DNA of 64,000 nt from assembly GCA_021776025.1 (NCBI GenBank), contig JAJFGR010000007.1, positions 1-64,000 on the forward strand, written 5' to 3'. The notes under the pieces are model-generated. The model was not told the DNA's origin and ran no database searches. It saw only the letters and a program-made list of their open reading frames with translations. Position 1 is the first letter of the stretch, and each line of letters begins with the position of its first letter. This DNA comes from Alphaproteobacteria bacterium. GTDB taxonomy: Bacteria > Pseudomonadota > Alphaproteobacteria > Micavibrionales > Micavibrionaceae. Position numbers and translations under genes: made by a program. This document shows, piece after piece, positions 51,790 through 61,053 of this stretch.

Positions 51790-52677
51790 TTATTTTTTGC
51801 TGCCACCCATGCGCGGAATATAAATGGGTTCCGGTTTTACTATCGGCACAAATTCTGGCTTAGGCGCTATGAAACACAGTGGCACCTTAGCTTTCAACAG
51901 TTCCGGCCATTTATTAACCCACCCTTTTTCATGCTCGGCTTCTTGAATCAATGTGTGATTAACACACTCCGAATCGCCAAGTGCTTGCAAATATCCATGG
52001 AGTTCTGCCGGGGGAACAGTTTTGTCTTGGCCACCGATGAAGTGATGTTGCGGAACGCCGCGTAAGGCAAGTAGTCTTGGGCCCAAAGCGTCGAGATCGA
52101 AACGTCCGGCGACGGTTCTTAAAGATAAAACATCTTTACGGTCCACCGACAAGGCTGCTGCAAGCGTGGCACCGCCGTCATAGCCGACGAGGTTAAAGCT
52201 GGTTACGCCGTAACGCGCTTTGATGCCGTCAAGAGTAGCATTGTAAGCGCTGAGTGTTTCGGCGCTATATTGTGCATCGCCCCAATAGGTTTGATCGCAA
52301 GGGGCGTCTTTGTCTTGTAGGCCGCTATATTGGCAGGGGCGAGCCAGATAGGCCAAATTTTTTGATTTATCCATTGAGGCTAAATGGAGGCCAACGGGAT
52401 TATGCGGCGTTGGGTCGAATAACGTGGTGTCCCCTAAGAAATCGACTTCGCCATTTCCTTCTATATAAAGTGTGGCTGTTTTCCCGCGCTCATGCATACG
52501 CTCAAACGCTGTCAAAATAAACGGACCGGCTTCGACAGGGCGTTTGACCATCCATGCGGGGCGCGCCACGCGGTCTGCGACTTCCCCGCGTAAAACGTCA
52601 TTGATGCCGCAGGCGCTTATGCCAAGGGAAGTGAAGGCTGCGATGGCCAGTGCGCTATATTTGAAAAATTTATTCAT
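51790..52677 (-). CDS. alpha/beta-hydrolase-like lipoprotein with Asp at the nucleophile elbow
   Basis: Lipobox GISAC at 19-23 shows lipid anchoring. The fold is read from FNLVGYDGGATLAAAL near 163 (the elbow, usually G-x-S-x-G), FIGGQDKTVPP near 213 and EAEHEKGW near 243 for Asp and His of the triad. The serine is replaced by aspartate, as in haloalkane dehalogenases and epoxide hydrolases. Substrate unknown. Confidence 0.65.
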   Translation of the reverse strand: MNKFFKYSALAIAAFTSLGISACGINDVLRGEVADRVARPAWMVKRPVEAGPFILTAFERMHERGKTATLYIEGNGEVDFLGDTTLFDPTPHNPVGLHLASMDKSKNLAYLARPCQYSGLQDKDAPCDQTYWGDAQYSAETLSAYNATLDGIKARYGVTSFNLVGYDGGATLAAALSVDRKDVLSLRTVAGRFDLDALGPRLLALRGVPQHHFIGGQDKTVPPAELHGYLQALGDSECVNHTLIQEAEHEKGWVNKWPELLKAKVPLCFIAPKPEFVPIVKPEPIYIPRMGGSKK

Positions 52678-52704
52678 GTGTTTATCCCGTTTTTTACCAC
52701 CTTA

Positions 52705-53337
52705 TCACAGGCTTTCGTCGGTTTCATCTGCTCTATCGGGTTTCCATCCCTCTTTCCACTGTTTTAGATCGACAATCTCTGCTGGCTCCCCATTATCGTG
52801 GAACCATGAATCAACGACATAGAAATCTCCGCCCTCTAATTCACTGATCACGGCTGTTTGATGCGGCCAGCGCCCGGCATGAATAATCGGGAAGCGTGCA
52901 TTCGGGCTTTCTACGCGGTGATGGCGCAGCAGGCCTTTTTGCTTGAGCAGGGAAAGATAGATTGTTGTATTCGTGCTTTCGTCGACGCAATCGAGCTGAT
53001 AATGCCCGATTTTTCTGAATGTTCCGTAGTGATCGACGTGAGTTCCTGTTTGGTTGCCGACTTTTTGTTCAAAAACGGCGATGGCTTGTTTGATGGCTTC
53101 GCGTTCGGCTTCCGGGTTTTTAACGTGTTTGAAAAGCTTATCCATATCTTTCCAGTCTTTTTCGGAGAACTGCGCGTCCGCTATATATTTACAGCCATAG
53201 CCGTGACAGTGCTGAAAATTTTGTGGGGTTTGTTGTCCTAGACCTTTTTTAGTCAAATAGAGCTGGTAGGAAGGTGCTTGCGCGCTTGCGCAGCCCGTTA
53301 CTAAAATCAATGTAAATAAGCCGATGATATTTTTCAT
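52705..53337 (-). CDS. lipoprotein with a transglutaminase-like Cys-His-Asp arrangement
   Basis: Lipobox VTGC at 14-17. The mature part has HYQLDCVDESTNTTIYLSLL near 115, GRWPHQTAVISEL near 158 and DFYVVDSWF near 172. Such a C...H...D order is that of transglutaminase/papain folds, but I do not know the family. It overlaps xthA by 4 bases. Confidence 0.55.
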   Translation of the reverse strand: MKNIIGLFTLILVTGCASAQAPSYQLYLTKKGLGQQTPQNFQHCHGYGCKYIADAQFSEKDWKDMDKLFKHVKNPEAEREAIKQAIAVFEQKVGNQTGTHVDHYGTFRKIGHYQLDCVDESTNTTIYLSLLKQKGLLRHHRVESPNARFPIIHAGRWPHQTAVISELEGGDFYVVDSWFHDNGEPAEIVDLKQWKEGWKPDRADETDESL

Positions 53338-54098
53338 GATTCAATCTCAATCATAATCGGTGTGTGGTCCGATGGTTTATCGAGGGCACGCGGGTTTTTA
53401 TCGATCGTGCAGTTGATAAGCTTGTCAGCAATTTCGGGGGAGAGCAGAAAGTGGTCGATGCGGATACCTTCATCTTTTTGCCATCGTCCGGCTTGATAAT
53501 CCCAGAATGTATATTGGCCGCTTGCGTTATTTAGTGCGCGGAATGCTTCGTATAGCCCGAGATTGATGAGCTTGCGGAATGCGGCGCGGCTTTGTGGCTG
53601 CGCTAGTGCATCTTCAGTCCATGCTTTGGGGTCGTAACAATCTTTATCTTCGGGAATAACGTTGAAGTCACCGCCAATGGCGAAAGGGATGTTTTCTTCG
53701 CGCAGGTGCTTTAATCGTTCATATAATCGTTCCATCCACCCGAGCTTATAGGGGAACTTCTCTGTATCAATTGGGTTGCCGTTGGGCAGGTATATATTGA
53801 TCAGGCGTAGGCCATGCGTTTCAAATTCTATATAGCGGGCTTGTTCATCTGTCTCATCACCGGGGAGGTGATTGAGGATTACTTCAATGGGCTCTTTCGA
53901 AAATACCGCTACGCCGTTATAGGTTTTTTGGCTGACAGCAGCTGTTTCCCAGCCCAGTGCCTTAAAAGCATCGGCCGGAAACTCCTCGCCTTTAAGTTCC
54001 TGTACCATCAAGATGTTAACGCCGGAATCCGCGAGATATTTCTCGACGTGTTCCCGACGGGCTTTAATTGAATTAACGTTCCATGAGACAATTTTCAT
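53334..54098 (-). CDS. xthA: exodeoxyribonuclease III
   Basis: AP endonuclease and 3'-5' exonuclease of base-excision repair. It has SWNVNSIKARREHV, LMVQELKG (metal glutamate), LPNGNP, GGDFNVIPEDKD, the D-H pair RIDHFLLS and SDHTPIMIEI at the end. Length 254 is standard. Confidence 0.95.
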   Translation of the reverse strand: MKIVSWNVNSIKARREHVEKYLADSGVNILMVQELKGEEFPADAFKALGWETAAVSQKTYNGVAVFSKEPIEVILNHLPGDETDEQARYIEFETHGLRLINIYLPNGNPIDTEKFPYKLGWMERLYERLKHLREENIPFAIGGDFNVIPEDKDCYDPKAWTEDALAQPQSRAAFRKLINLGLYEAFRALNNASGQYTFWDYQAGRWQKDEGIRIDHFLLSPEIADKLINCTIDKNPRALDKPSDHTPIMIEIES

Positions 54099-54122
54099 GG
54101 AAGATGAGAATAGCGATATCGT

Positions 54123-54482
54123 CTAAAGATTCAATACATCATCATGGGTGCTGGCGGCAATCGCCATGACTTCACCAATAAGGTCTTCCGCTACGCCCAG
54201 CTCTTCCAGTGTTCCTTGAAGGTGCTCAGCGATTGCGCCGAAATGCTCTTCTGTTAGGTCTAAGTGCGCATGTGCTTCACGCATGTTTTTGCCAGGATAG
54301 CTTGGGATTCCACCAAACGCATAGGTCATGAAGATCTTTTGTTTGCGGGCTTGGGCTTCCATATCGACATTTTCGAAAAAATGATTGACGCGTGGGTCGG
54401 CCATGACCTTGGTGTAAAAAATATCGATGGCTGCGTCGACCGCGTCCTTACCGCCAAGTTTTTCGTATAATGCTGTGCTCAT
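54123..54482 (-). CDS. group 1 truncated haemoglobin
   Basis: A 119-residue 2-on-2 globin with LYEKLGGKDAV, FYTKVMADPRVNHFF, the distal KQKIFMTYAFGG and the proximal histidine in REAHAHLDLTEEHF. Such proteins bind O2 or detoxify NO. Start 54482 has AGAGG in front; an upstream extension of 21 residues is unlikely. Confidence 0.92.
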   Translation of the reverse strand: MSTALYEKLGGKDAVDAAIDIFYTKVMADPRVNHFFENVDMEAQARKQKIFMTYAFGGIPSYPGKNMREAHAHLDLTEEHFGAIAEHLQGTLEELGVAEDLIGEVMAIAASTHDDVLNL

Positions 54483-54612
54483 GGAATACCTCTTTGTTTG
54501 GTTTTGAACTACCAAAACAATCTGCTTTTTTTGCACTGAAATCAAGTCTGCATATAAATAAAAACAACAGGAAAAGCGATGAAATCTGCACTGTTTAGGT
54601 CCTAGTTAATAT

Positions 54613-54930
54613 CTAAACCGCGAAGCTCGTTCCGCAACCGCAACCAGATTCGGCGTTGGGGTTGTCGATGACAAATTCGGAGCCTATCAAGTTATCTTTG
54701 AACTTGATGGTTGAACCTTTTAGGAAAGGCATCGAGATATCGTCGGTTATAACGGCGTCTGCGAATTTCAAATCTTTATCTTTCACGTCTTCTGTAAGCT
54801 CCAGAATATATTGAAAGCCGCTGCATCCGCCGCCTTCAACCGTTACGCGCAGCACCAGGGCCTCTTGGCCTTTGCTTTCGCGTAATTCTTCAATGCGCTT
54901 TACGGCGCTGTCATCTATAGTTAGGCTCAT
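54613..54930 (-). CDS. erpA: iron-sulfur cluster insertion protein, A-type
   Basis: The 105-residue A-type carrier has the three cluster cysteines: GGGCSGFQY near 37 and AESGCGCGTSF at the end. It passes 2Fe-2S or 4Fe-4S clusters to target enzymes. It is divergent from dgt with only 28 bases between the start codons, so their promoters must overlap. Confidence 0.9.
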   Translation of the reverse strand: MSLTIDDSAVKRIEELRESKGQEALVLRVTVEGGGCSGFQYILELTEDVKDKDLKFADAVITDDISMPFLKGSTIKFKDNLIGSEFVIDNPNAESGCGCGTSFAV

Positions 54931-54958
54931 ATCTCTATTATATAGAACAGAGAGCCAA

Positions 54959-56179
54959 ATGAGCAACCTTGCAGAACAGCCACCAGCCTATAATTATTGC
55001 GCGCTTCCGTTAGCCGCCTACGCTTGCGTGCCGGAACAAAGCCGTGGGCGGGTGCACGAAGAGAGCGAAAGCAAGAACCGCACAGCGTTTCAGCGAGATC
55101 GCGACCGGATTATTCATGCCTCTGCTTTTCGCCGTTTAAAATATAAAACGCAGGTGTTTGTCTATGATGAAGGCGATCATTACCGCACGCGGCTTACTCA
55201 TACTTTGGAAGTGGCGCAGGTAACACGCTCGATTGCGCGCGCGCTGATGGTCAATGAAGATTTGGCCGAAGGTATAGCGCTGGCGCATGATTTAGGGCAC
55301 ACGCCGTTTGCGCATATTGGTGAGGAGTACTTAAATAAATGTATGGAGCCTTATGGCGGGTTTGATCATAATGATCAATCTCTGCGCGTTTTGACGCGGC
55401 TTGAGCGGAAATATCCAAACTGGAATGGGCTCAATTTGACATGGGAAACTTTGGAAGGAGTGGTGAAGCATAATGGGCCACTCAAGATTAAAAAGAACGA
55501 TTCTCATATCGCCGTACGGGAGTTGCAGGCCAAAATTGAATTGGAGTTGAAAGGGCATGCTTCGATAGAGGCGCAGGTGGCTGCGCTGTCCGATGATGTT
55601 GCCTATAACAATCATGATGTTGAAGATGGTCTGCGTGCGCATCTGTTTACGCTCAAAGATCTTGAAGAGGTTCGTTTGCTGGGCGAGGTGATTGGCGATG
55701 TCAAAGCCGAGCATGGGGAGCTTGCTAATCGCTATCTTGTGCAGGAAATGATTCGTGAAATGATTGGGGCGATGGTTGAGGATGTCCTCAGTGAAACTGG
55801 ATCACGTCTCAAAGATTTGAATCCGGGAAGCCCCGATGATATTCGCGGAGCGGGGCGGCAGATGGTCGCATTCTCTGATGATATGCGTGAAAAGGTGGAC
55901 GAGCTGCGCGCCTTTTTGTTCGAACGCATGTATCGCCATTACACGATTAATCGTTTGCATTTAAAGGTTGAGCGGATCGTTGGTGACTTATTCACAGCTT
56001 TTACGAAAAACTATTCCGTGTTGCCGGATAATTGGCAGGCCCGCGTGAAAGAGGCGGGGGGTGCGGAGAATGAGCAAATTAGAGCGCGCATCGTTGCCGA
56101 CTATATCGCCGGAATGACCGACCGTTATGCTATACGTGAACATGAACGTCTGTTTGATCTCTATTGGGATCTGAAATAA
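54959..56179 (+). CDS. dgt: dGTP triphosphohydrolase-like protein
   Basis: HD-domain enzyme of 406 residues. It has FQRDRDRIIHASAFRRLKYKTQVF, RTRLTHTLEVAQVTRSIAR and the HD site AHDLGHTPFAHIGE, then LSDDVAYNNHDVEDG. It hydrolyses dGTP to deoxyguanosine and triphosphate. Start 54959 is inside a longer frame that runs back into erpA. Confidence 0.92.
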   Translation: MSNLAEQPPAYNYCALPLAAYACVPEQSRGRVHEESESKNRTAFQRDRDRIIHASAFRRLKYKTQVFVYDEGDHYRTRLTHTLEVAQVTRSIARALMVNEDLAEGIALAHDLGHTPFAHIGEEYLNKCMEPYGGFDHNDQSLRVLTRLERKYPNWNGLNLTWETLEGVVKHNGPLKIKKNDSHIAVRELQAKIELELKGHASIEAQVAALSDDVAYNNHDVEDGLRAHLFTLKDLEEVRLLGEVIGDVKAEHGELANRYLVQEMIREMIGAMVEDVLSETGSRLKDLNPGSPDDIRGAGRQMVAFSDDMREKVDELRAFLFERMYRHYTINRLHLKVERIVGDLFTAFTKNYSVLPDNWQARVKEAGGAENEQIRARIVADYIAGMTDRYAIREHERLFDLYWDLK

Positions 56180-56225
56180 ACTTAAGCCATCATTTTTAAC
56201 GAATCACTGCGTGAGGGGACTTCAC

Positions 56226-57287
56226 ATGAATCAAGATCCAAACTATCCGCGTTATGGCACTCAGCAGCCGCATTCTTATGGTCAGCCGAGTTTTGATGCG
56301 CCGCCGTCAAAAAGAGGTTTCATTGAAAAATTTTTTGGACCGAGCGTTGCTCATAAATTTTCTAGTCCGCTTTTTGCGACGGGCGCGTTGCTTTTATGCG
56401 GCGTGGCGTTTGCCGGCGTGATTATGGCTGTATATCCGGGTGAGGAAACTGAAATACCTGTCGTGAAGGCTGACACTCTTGCTTACAAGGAAGTTCCGAC
56501 AGATCCCGGCGGCATGAGAATCCCCAACCGTGATAGCACAATCTTTACAGCGATGAGTGGTGAAGAGGCGGGTGAGTCTGCACCGATAGAGAATCTTTTG
56601 GAAGAAGAGCCGGTTGATAAGCTGGCGGCGTTTGCGCGTCAGGTTGAGGAATCAATAGAAGAGCCAGGAGAGGCTGCCGGTGAGGTTAAAGAAGAGCCTG
56701 CGCAGGATCTTTCCACGTTGGTGGCAGCGGAGACGGAAGAGACCGAGCCTGTGATGCTGCAGAAAATTGAGAAAAAAGTTGAAGAAAGAATGGAAGCGAA
56801 GAATTCACAGCAAGTCGCAGTGGCGGAGCCTGCTCCGATTGTTGTGGAAGAGGCGCCATCGCGTCCGATTATTGTTCACAAGCCGGGCGAAAATCCGGAA
56901 ACGCTTGAATTTGTGAAGTCTGTTTTGGACAGGAAAGATAGCAATGTGGCCTCAGCTGGTAGTGCCAGTGATGTGGCGACCGGGGCGGCCTCTATTCAAC
57001 CCGCCGCTGGTGATGCGACGCGCGGGTTTGATATCACCCCGGGCCAGCATTACGTGCAGCTTGGGAGTGTAAAATCTCTGGATGGTGCAGAAGGTGAATG
57101 GGGCAAGATCCAGAAAGCGTTTTCAGAAGAGCTTGGAAGTGTTCCTCATCGCGTTAAGGCTGCAGATTTAGGCGATCGCGGGACGTTTTACCGGATTCAA
57201 GCTGGCCCGATGAGCAAAGAGAGCGCATCGCAGATTTGCGATTCTATTAAGATTCAAAAACCCGGGGGGTGCCTTGTCATCCAATAA
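56226..57287 (+). CDS. SPOR-domain membrane protein
   Basis: Short cytosolic, Pro/Gln/Tyr-rich N-terminus, one membrane helix (about 48-68, SPLFATGALLLCGVAFAGVIM), a long acidic linker (100-260) and a C-terminal SPOR domain. The latter has GQHYVQLGSVKSLDGAEGEWGKI, HRVKAADLGDRGTFYRIQAGPMSKESA and CLVIQ. SPOR domains bind denuded septal peptidoglycan. Overlaps nagZ by 14 bases. Confidence 0.9.
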   Translation: MNQDPNYPRYGTQQPHSYGQPSFDAPPSKRGFIEKFFGPSVAHKFSSPLFATGALLLCGVAFAGVIMAVYPGEETEIPVVKADTLAYKEVPTDPGGMRIPNRDSTIFTAMSGEEAGESAPIENLLEEEPVDKLAAFARQVEESIEEPGEAAGEVKEEPAQDLSTLVAAETEETEPVMLQKIEKKVEERMEAKNSQQVAVAEPAPIVVEEAPSRPIIVHKPGENPETLEFVKSVLDRKDSNVASAGSASDVATGAASIQPAAGDATRGFDITPGQHYVQLGSVKSLDGAEGEWGKIQKAFSEELGSVPHRVKAADLGDRGTFYRIQAGPMSKESASQICDSIKIQKPGGCLVIQ

Positions 57288-58281
57288 CTTTTCCGAAGGC
57301 GCTGATGATGCTGGCGCTGTTATATTCTCTTTAAAAAGCTGCGCTGTTTCTAACGAAGAGCGCAGCTTTTTTAAGGACTCCAATCCGCTGGGCTTTATCT
57401 TGTTTGCCCGGAATTGTGAAAATCCGGCGCAGCTTAAAGCTCTCACGAATGATCTGCGCGAAACGCTTGGGCGGAATTGCCCGATCCTGATAGATCAGGA
57501 GGGTGGGCGCGTGCAGCGACTGAAGCCGCCGGTTTGGCGGCAATATCCGCCGATGAAGTCATTTGGGGATAAGGCGGCCTCCGACATGGACGGCGCGCTG
57601 GAAGAGTTACGCTTCACAATATTGCAGATGGCTGAAGAGCTTTCCGAATGCGGGGTGAATGTGAATTGCGCACCGGTGCTGGATGTGCTCACGGAAGCCA
57701 CTCATGATGCGATTGGTGACCGGGCGTTTTCAGAAAATCCTGAAATTGTGGCTCGGCTCGGCCTTTCTGTATGTCGACATTTCCTAGCTGCCGGACTTAC
57801 TCCTGTGATTAAACATTTGCCCGGGCATGGGCGTGGAAAAGTGGATAGCCACAAAGGCTTACCTCATGTTCTTGCATCGTTGGAAGAATTAAAAAGCCAA
57901 GATTTTGAGCCGTTGCGTATCGTATCGAAATCTGATGTTGGATCGTCTGTTTGGGGGATGGCGGCGCATATTGTTTATGATCAGATTGATCCCGATCATC
58001 CGGCTTCGGTGTCTCCAAAAATCATCAATGACATCATTCGCGGTGAAATTGGTTTTGAAGGGTTTTTGGTGAGTGATGATCTCGATATGGAGGCTTTGGC
58101 GGCCTATGGTAATCCCGCTGCACGCGCGCTGGCTTCAATCGAAGCAGGCTGTGACGCCGCGCTATATTGCTCCGGCGAACTCTCAGAGATGGAAAAAATT
58201 GCCAAAACTGTGCCTAACTTAAGCGCTAAGGCGCGCAAATGCTTGCAAAAAGCGGCTGAAAATTCCAATATGGCGGCATGA
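57274..58281 (+). CDS. nagZ: beta-N-acetylhexosaminidase
   Basis: GH3 enzyme of peptidoglycan recycling. It shows ILIDQEGGRVQRL, GDRAFSENPE, KHLPGHGRGKVDSHKGLP (catalytic His loop) and VSDDLDMEA (nucleophile Asp). The start is TTG with a GGGGGGT run in front. It is coupled to the SPOR gene and to scpA (4-base overlap). Confidence 0.93.
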   Translation: MSSNNFSEGADDAGAVIFSLKSCAVSNEERSFFKDSNPLGFILFARNCENPAQLKALTNDLRETLGRNCPILIDQEGGRVQRLKPPVWRQYPPMKSFGDKAASDMDGALEELRFTILQMAEELSECGVNVNCAPVLDVLTEATHDAIGDRAFSENPEIVARLGLSVCRHFLAAGLTPVIKHLPGHGRGKVDSHKGLPHVLASLEELKSQDFEPLRIVSKSDVGSSVWGMAAHIVYDQIDPDHPASVSPKIINDIIRGEIGFEGFLVSDDLDMEALAAYGNPAARALASIEAGCDAALYCSGELSEMEKIAKTVPNLSAKARKCLQKAAENSNMAA

Positions 58282-59105
58282 ATACAGCCCAAGCCGAGCT
58301 TTCCGAGTTTCAGGAAGACCCGCCGCGCACGGAAAAAGTGAGCGAAGCGGACCCTTTGCTATTGAATATTGACGGGTTTGAAGGCCCGATCGATGTGTTG
58401 CTGGAGCTTGCACGCAATCAAAAAGTTGACCTAATGCAGGTCTCAATCCTGCAGCTGGTGCGGCAATATCTTGATTTTATGGAGCGTGCTAAGGAGATGA
58501 ACCTTGATTTGGCCGCGGAATATCTGGTGATGGCGGCGTGGCTGGCTTATCTCAAATCCCGCCTGCTGCTCCCCCGCGATGAAGAAAGCGTTGATGCGAG
58601 CGCTGAGGAAATGGCCGAAGCCCTGCAATTCCAGCTTCGCCGGTTGGAAGCGATGCAGGATGCGGCGGAAAAGCTGATGGGGCTGCCGCAACTGGGGCAA
58701 GAGGTGTTCGTCCGTGGCCAGCCTGAAGGGGTGCAGATTAAAACGACGACTACATGGAATGTGAAATTTTACGATCTGATCAAGGCCTATGGCGATATCA
58801 AAAAACGGATTGAAGGCTCTCATTATGACTTGCCGGAATATAATTTGATGTCGACGGAAAATGCGATGTCACGCTTGACCCGCATGCTCGGCCAATTGCC
58901 GAAAAAAGGGATGAGCTCTGTTTGGAGCACTTTGGAAAGCTTTATGCCTGAAGGGGTGAAAGACCGCCTGTTTGGCCGCAGCGCAATGGCATCCACCTTT
59001 ACCGCCGGGCTGGAATTGGCGAAACAGGGCAAGTTGGAGATTAAGCAAGACGGCCTGTTCCGCCCAATTTATATGCGCGCGCTGGCTGGAGGGGATGAAA
59101 AATGA
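58278..59105 (+). CDS. scpA: segregation and condensation protein A
   Basis: Kleisin subunit of the SMC complex. It has the N-terminal FEGPIDVLLELARNQKVDLMQVSILQLVRQYLDFM and AAWLAYLKSRLLLP, and a C-terminal winged helix. Overlaps scpB by 4 bases. Confidence 0.93.
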   Translation: MNTAQAELSEFQEDPPRTEKVSEADPLLLNIDGFEGPIDVLLELARNQKVDLMQVSILQLVRQYLDFMERAKEMNLDLAAEYLVMAAWLAYLKSRLLLPRDEESVDASAEEMAEALQFQLRRLEAMQDAAEKLMGLPQLGQEVFVRGQPEGVQIKTTTTWNVKFYDLIKAYGDIKKRIEGSHYDLPEYNLMSTENAMSRLTRMLGQLPKKGMSSVWSTLESFMPEGVKDRLFGRSAMASTFTAGLELAKQGKLEIKQDGLFRPIYMRALAGGDEK

Positions 59106-59800
59106 ATGAACTGACCCGCATTATTGAAGCGTTGCTCTTTGCGAGCGCAGAGCCGCTTAGCACATCCGATCTACATGAACATATGCCGGAAGGGGCCGAT
59201 GTTGGTGGGGCGCTGATGGAGCTTAAGGCTCATTACGAAGGGCGCGGGGTGAACCTCGTTGATCTGGATGGTAAATGGGCGTTTCGCACGTCTACGGATT
59301 TAGTGGATGCTCTTGCGCTGGAAAAGCAAGTGACGCGTAAGCTTTCGCGCGCTGCGCTCGAAACACTGGCAATTATTGGGTATCATCAACCGGTGACCCG
59401 CGCCGAAGTTGAAAATATCCGCGGTGTGGCGACGCATCGGGGGACGCTGGATGCGTTGATCGAGGCGGGATGGGTGAAACCGGGGCGCCGCCGTGAAACA
59501 CCGGGCCGTCCGCTGACTTGGGTTACAACGACCGAATTCCTCGACCAATTCAGTCTTGAATCAATACTGGATCTGCCGGGGCTGGATGATTTGAAGGCCT
59601 CGGGCATGCTGGATCGCCGTCCGGCGATTGAAGCCATTCCCGGTGCCCGCGATCTGTTCGCTGGACAAGAAGATGGTGAAGGCGTAGAAGAAGCGGATGA
59701 GGCTGGCGAAATTGAACAAGAAGCGCTTGAAAAAGCAGAAGCTGATCGCCAGCAAGATGCCCGTGAAAACAAATTTGAAGAAGAATTAGAGGAGCTTTAA
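59102..59800 (+). CDS. scpB: segregation and condensation protein B
   Basis: Two winged helices with IIEALLFASAEPLSTSDL, ALETLAIIGYHQPVTRAEVENIRGV and LDALIEAGWVKPGRRRETPGRPLTWVTT. The C-terminal 45 residues are acidic. It works with ScpA and SMC in chromosome compaction. Confidence 0.93.
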   Translation: MNELTRIIEALLFASAEPLSTSDLHEHMPEGADVGGALMELKAHYEGRGVNLVDLDGKWAFRTSTDLVDALALEKQVTRKLSRAALETLAIIGYHQPVTRAEVENIRGVATHRGTLDALIEAGWVKPGRRRETPGRPLTWVTTTEFLDQFSLESILDLPGLDDLKASGMLDRRPAIEAIPGARDLFAGQEDGEGVEEADEAGEIEQEALEKAEADRQQDARENKFEEELEEL

Positions 59801-59804
59801 GCCC

Positions 59805-59984
59805 ATGGCCCCCGGACCGTTACAGATACTGATTGTTGTTTTGTTGATTTTGGTCGTGTTTGGCGCCTCGCGCCTGCCGTTTATCGCGGAAAATTTGGCC
59901 AAAGGTATTAACAGCTTCAAAAAAGGCCTCAAAGATGATGAGCCTGCTAAAACGCTCGACGACAATTCCGATAAAGAATCCTAA
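59805..59984 (+). CDS. tatA: Sec-independent translocase subunit TatA
   Basis: A 59-residue protein: short periplasmic start, one helix (LQILIVVLLILVVFGASRLP), an amphipathic helix (FIAENLAKGINSFKKGLKDD) and an acidic tail. It forms the Tat pore. It starts four bases after the scpB stop and precedes tatB by 12 bases. The usual FGxxKLP is FGASRLP here. Confidence 0.93.
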   Translation: MAPGPLQILIVVLLILVVFGASRLPFIAENLAKGINSFKKGLKDDEPAKTLDDNSDKES

Positions 59985-59996
59985 AAGAGAGGTCCC

Positions 59997-60287
59997 ATGC
60001 TAGATTTCGGCTGGGCAGAATTATTCCTGATTATGGCTGTGGCCGTTTTGGTGATTGGCCCGAAGGAAATTCCTGGGCTGATGCGCGGGATTGGCCGCCT
60101 ATTTCGCCGTTTTCAATATATGAAACATTCAATATCCCAGCAATTTGACGATTTTATGGATGAAGAGGGGCTCAATGAGGCGGTGAATTTTGAGGCCAAG
60201 CACACGGGCGACGAAGATTTCGATGAGGCGGCCGAGGATGAAGATATCATGGTGCCTTTGAAGAAGGAGGCGAGCAAAGATGAGTGA
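59997..60287 (+). CDS. tatB: Sec-independent translocase subunit TatB
   Basis: 96 residues with the TatB start FGWAELFLIMAVAVLVIGPKEIPGLMRGIGRLFRRFQYM, then an amphipathic helix and an acidic tail. It forms the twin-arginine receptor with TatC, whose gene overlaps by 8 bases. Confidence 0.93.
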   Translation: MLDFGWAELFLIMAVAVLVIGPKEIPGLMRGIGRLFRRFQYMKHSISQQFDDFMDEEGLNEAVNFEAKHTGDEDFDEAAEDEDIMVPLKKEASKDE

Positions 60288-61053
60288 AACAATAGCCGCG
60301 CCTCTAACAACCCATCTGATTGAATTGCGTCAAAGACTTCTTTGGGTGATTGGCGCGATGATCGTCGGCACGGGCGTGTGTTTTGGTTTTGTTGAGCAGA
60401 TTTACAGCTTTCTTGTTGCGCCTTTGGCGGGGGCGATGGAGCCGGGAGATTCTCAGCGCCTGATCTATACGGGCCTTACCGAAGCATTTTTTACTTACGT
60501 TAAGGTGGCGTTTTTCGCCGGGATATTCCTGACCTTTCCAATCCTGCTTCTCCAGATTTGGGGCTTTATTGCCCCGGGGCTGTATGCAAAAGAAAAGAAA
60601 GCCTTCCTGCCGTTTATCATTGCCACGCCGATCCTGTTTTTTGCCGGGGGCGCGGTGGTCTATTACGTTGTGCTTCCCATGGCTTGGCCATTTTTCCTTT
60701 CGTTCCAAACTACGGGGGCGGAAACCGCGCTGCCGATCCAGCTTGAAGCGCGGGTGAGTGAATATCTTGATCTGATCATGACGCTGATTTTTGCGTTTGG
60801 CCTGTGCTTTCAGCTTCCTGTGGCACTCACACTCATGGGCAAGGCGGGGATTGTTACTGCCGACTGGCTGGCTTCGAAACGTAAATATGCGCTGATCATT
60901 ACCTTTATTGTGGCTGCCTTTATCACACCGCCAGATGTGATTAGCCAAATCCTGCTGGCTGTGCCAATATTGGGGTTGTATGAACTCTCTATAATCTTGA
61001 TCCGTAATGTCTCAAATAAGCCCAAAGAGCCTTTATCAAAAACGTCTGCATGA
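60280..61053 (+). CDS. tatC: Sec-independent translocase subunit TatC
   Basis: Six membrane helices over 257 residues. It has the N-terminal THLIELRQRLL, YTGLTEAFFTYVKVAFFAG, GLYAKEKK and the ITFIVAAFITPPDVISQ signature. It recognises the twin-arginine signal. The last 47 bases overlap the zapE frame. Confidence 0.95.
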   Translation: MSETIAAPLTTHLIELRQRLLWVIGAMIVGTGVCFGFVEQIYSFLVAPLAGAMEPGDSQRLIYTGLTEAFFTYVKVAFFAGIFLTFPILLLQIWGFIAPGLYAKEKKAFLPFIIATPILFFAGGAVVYYVVLPMAWPFFLSFQTTGAETALPIQLEARVSEYLDLIMTLIFAFGLCFQLPVALTLMGKAGIVTADWLASKRKYALIITFIVAAFITPPDVISQILLAVPILGLYELSIILIRNVSNKPKEPLSKTSA

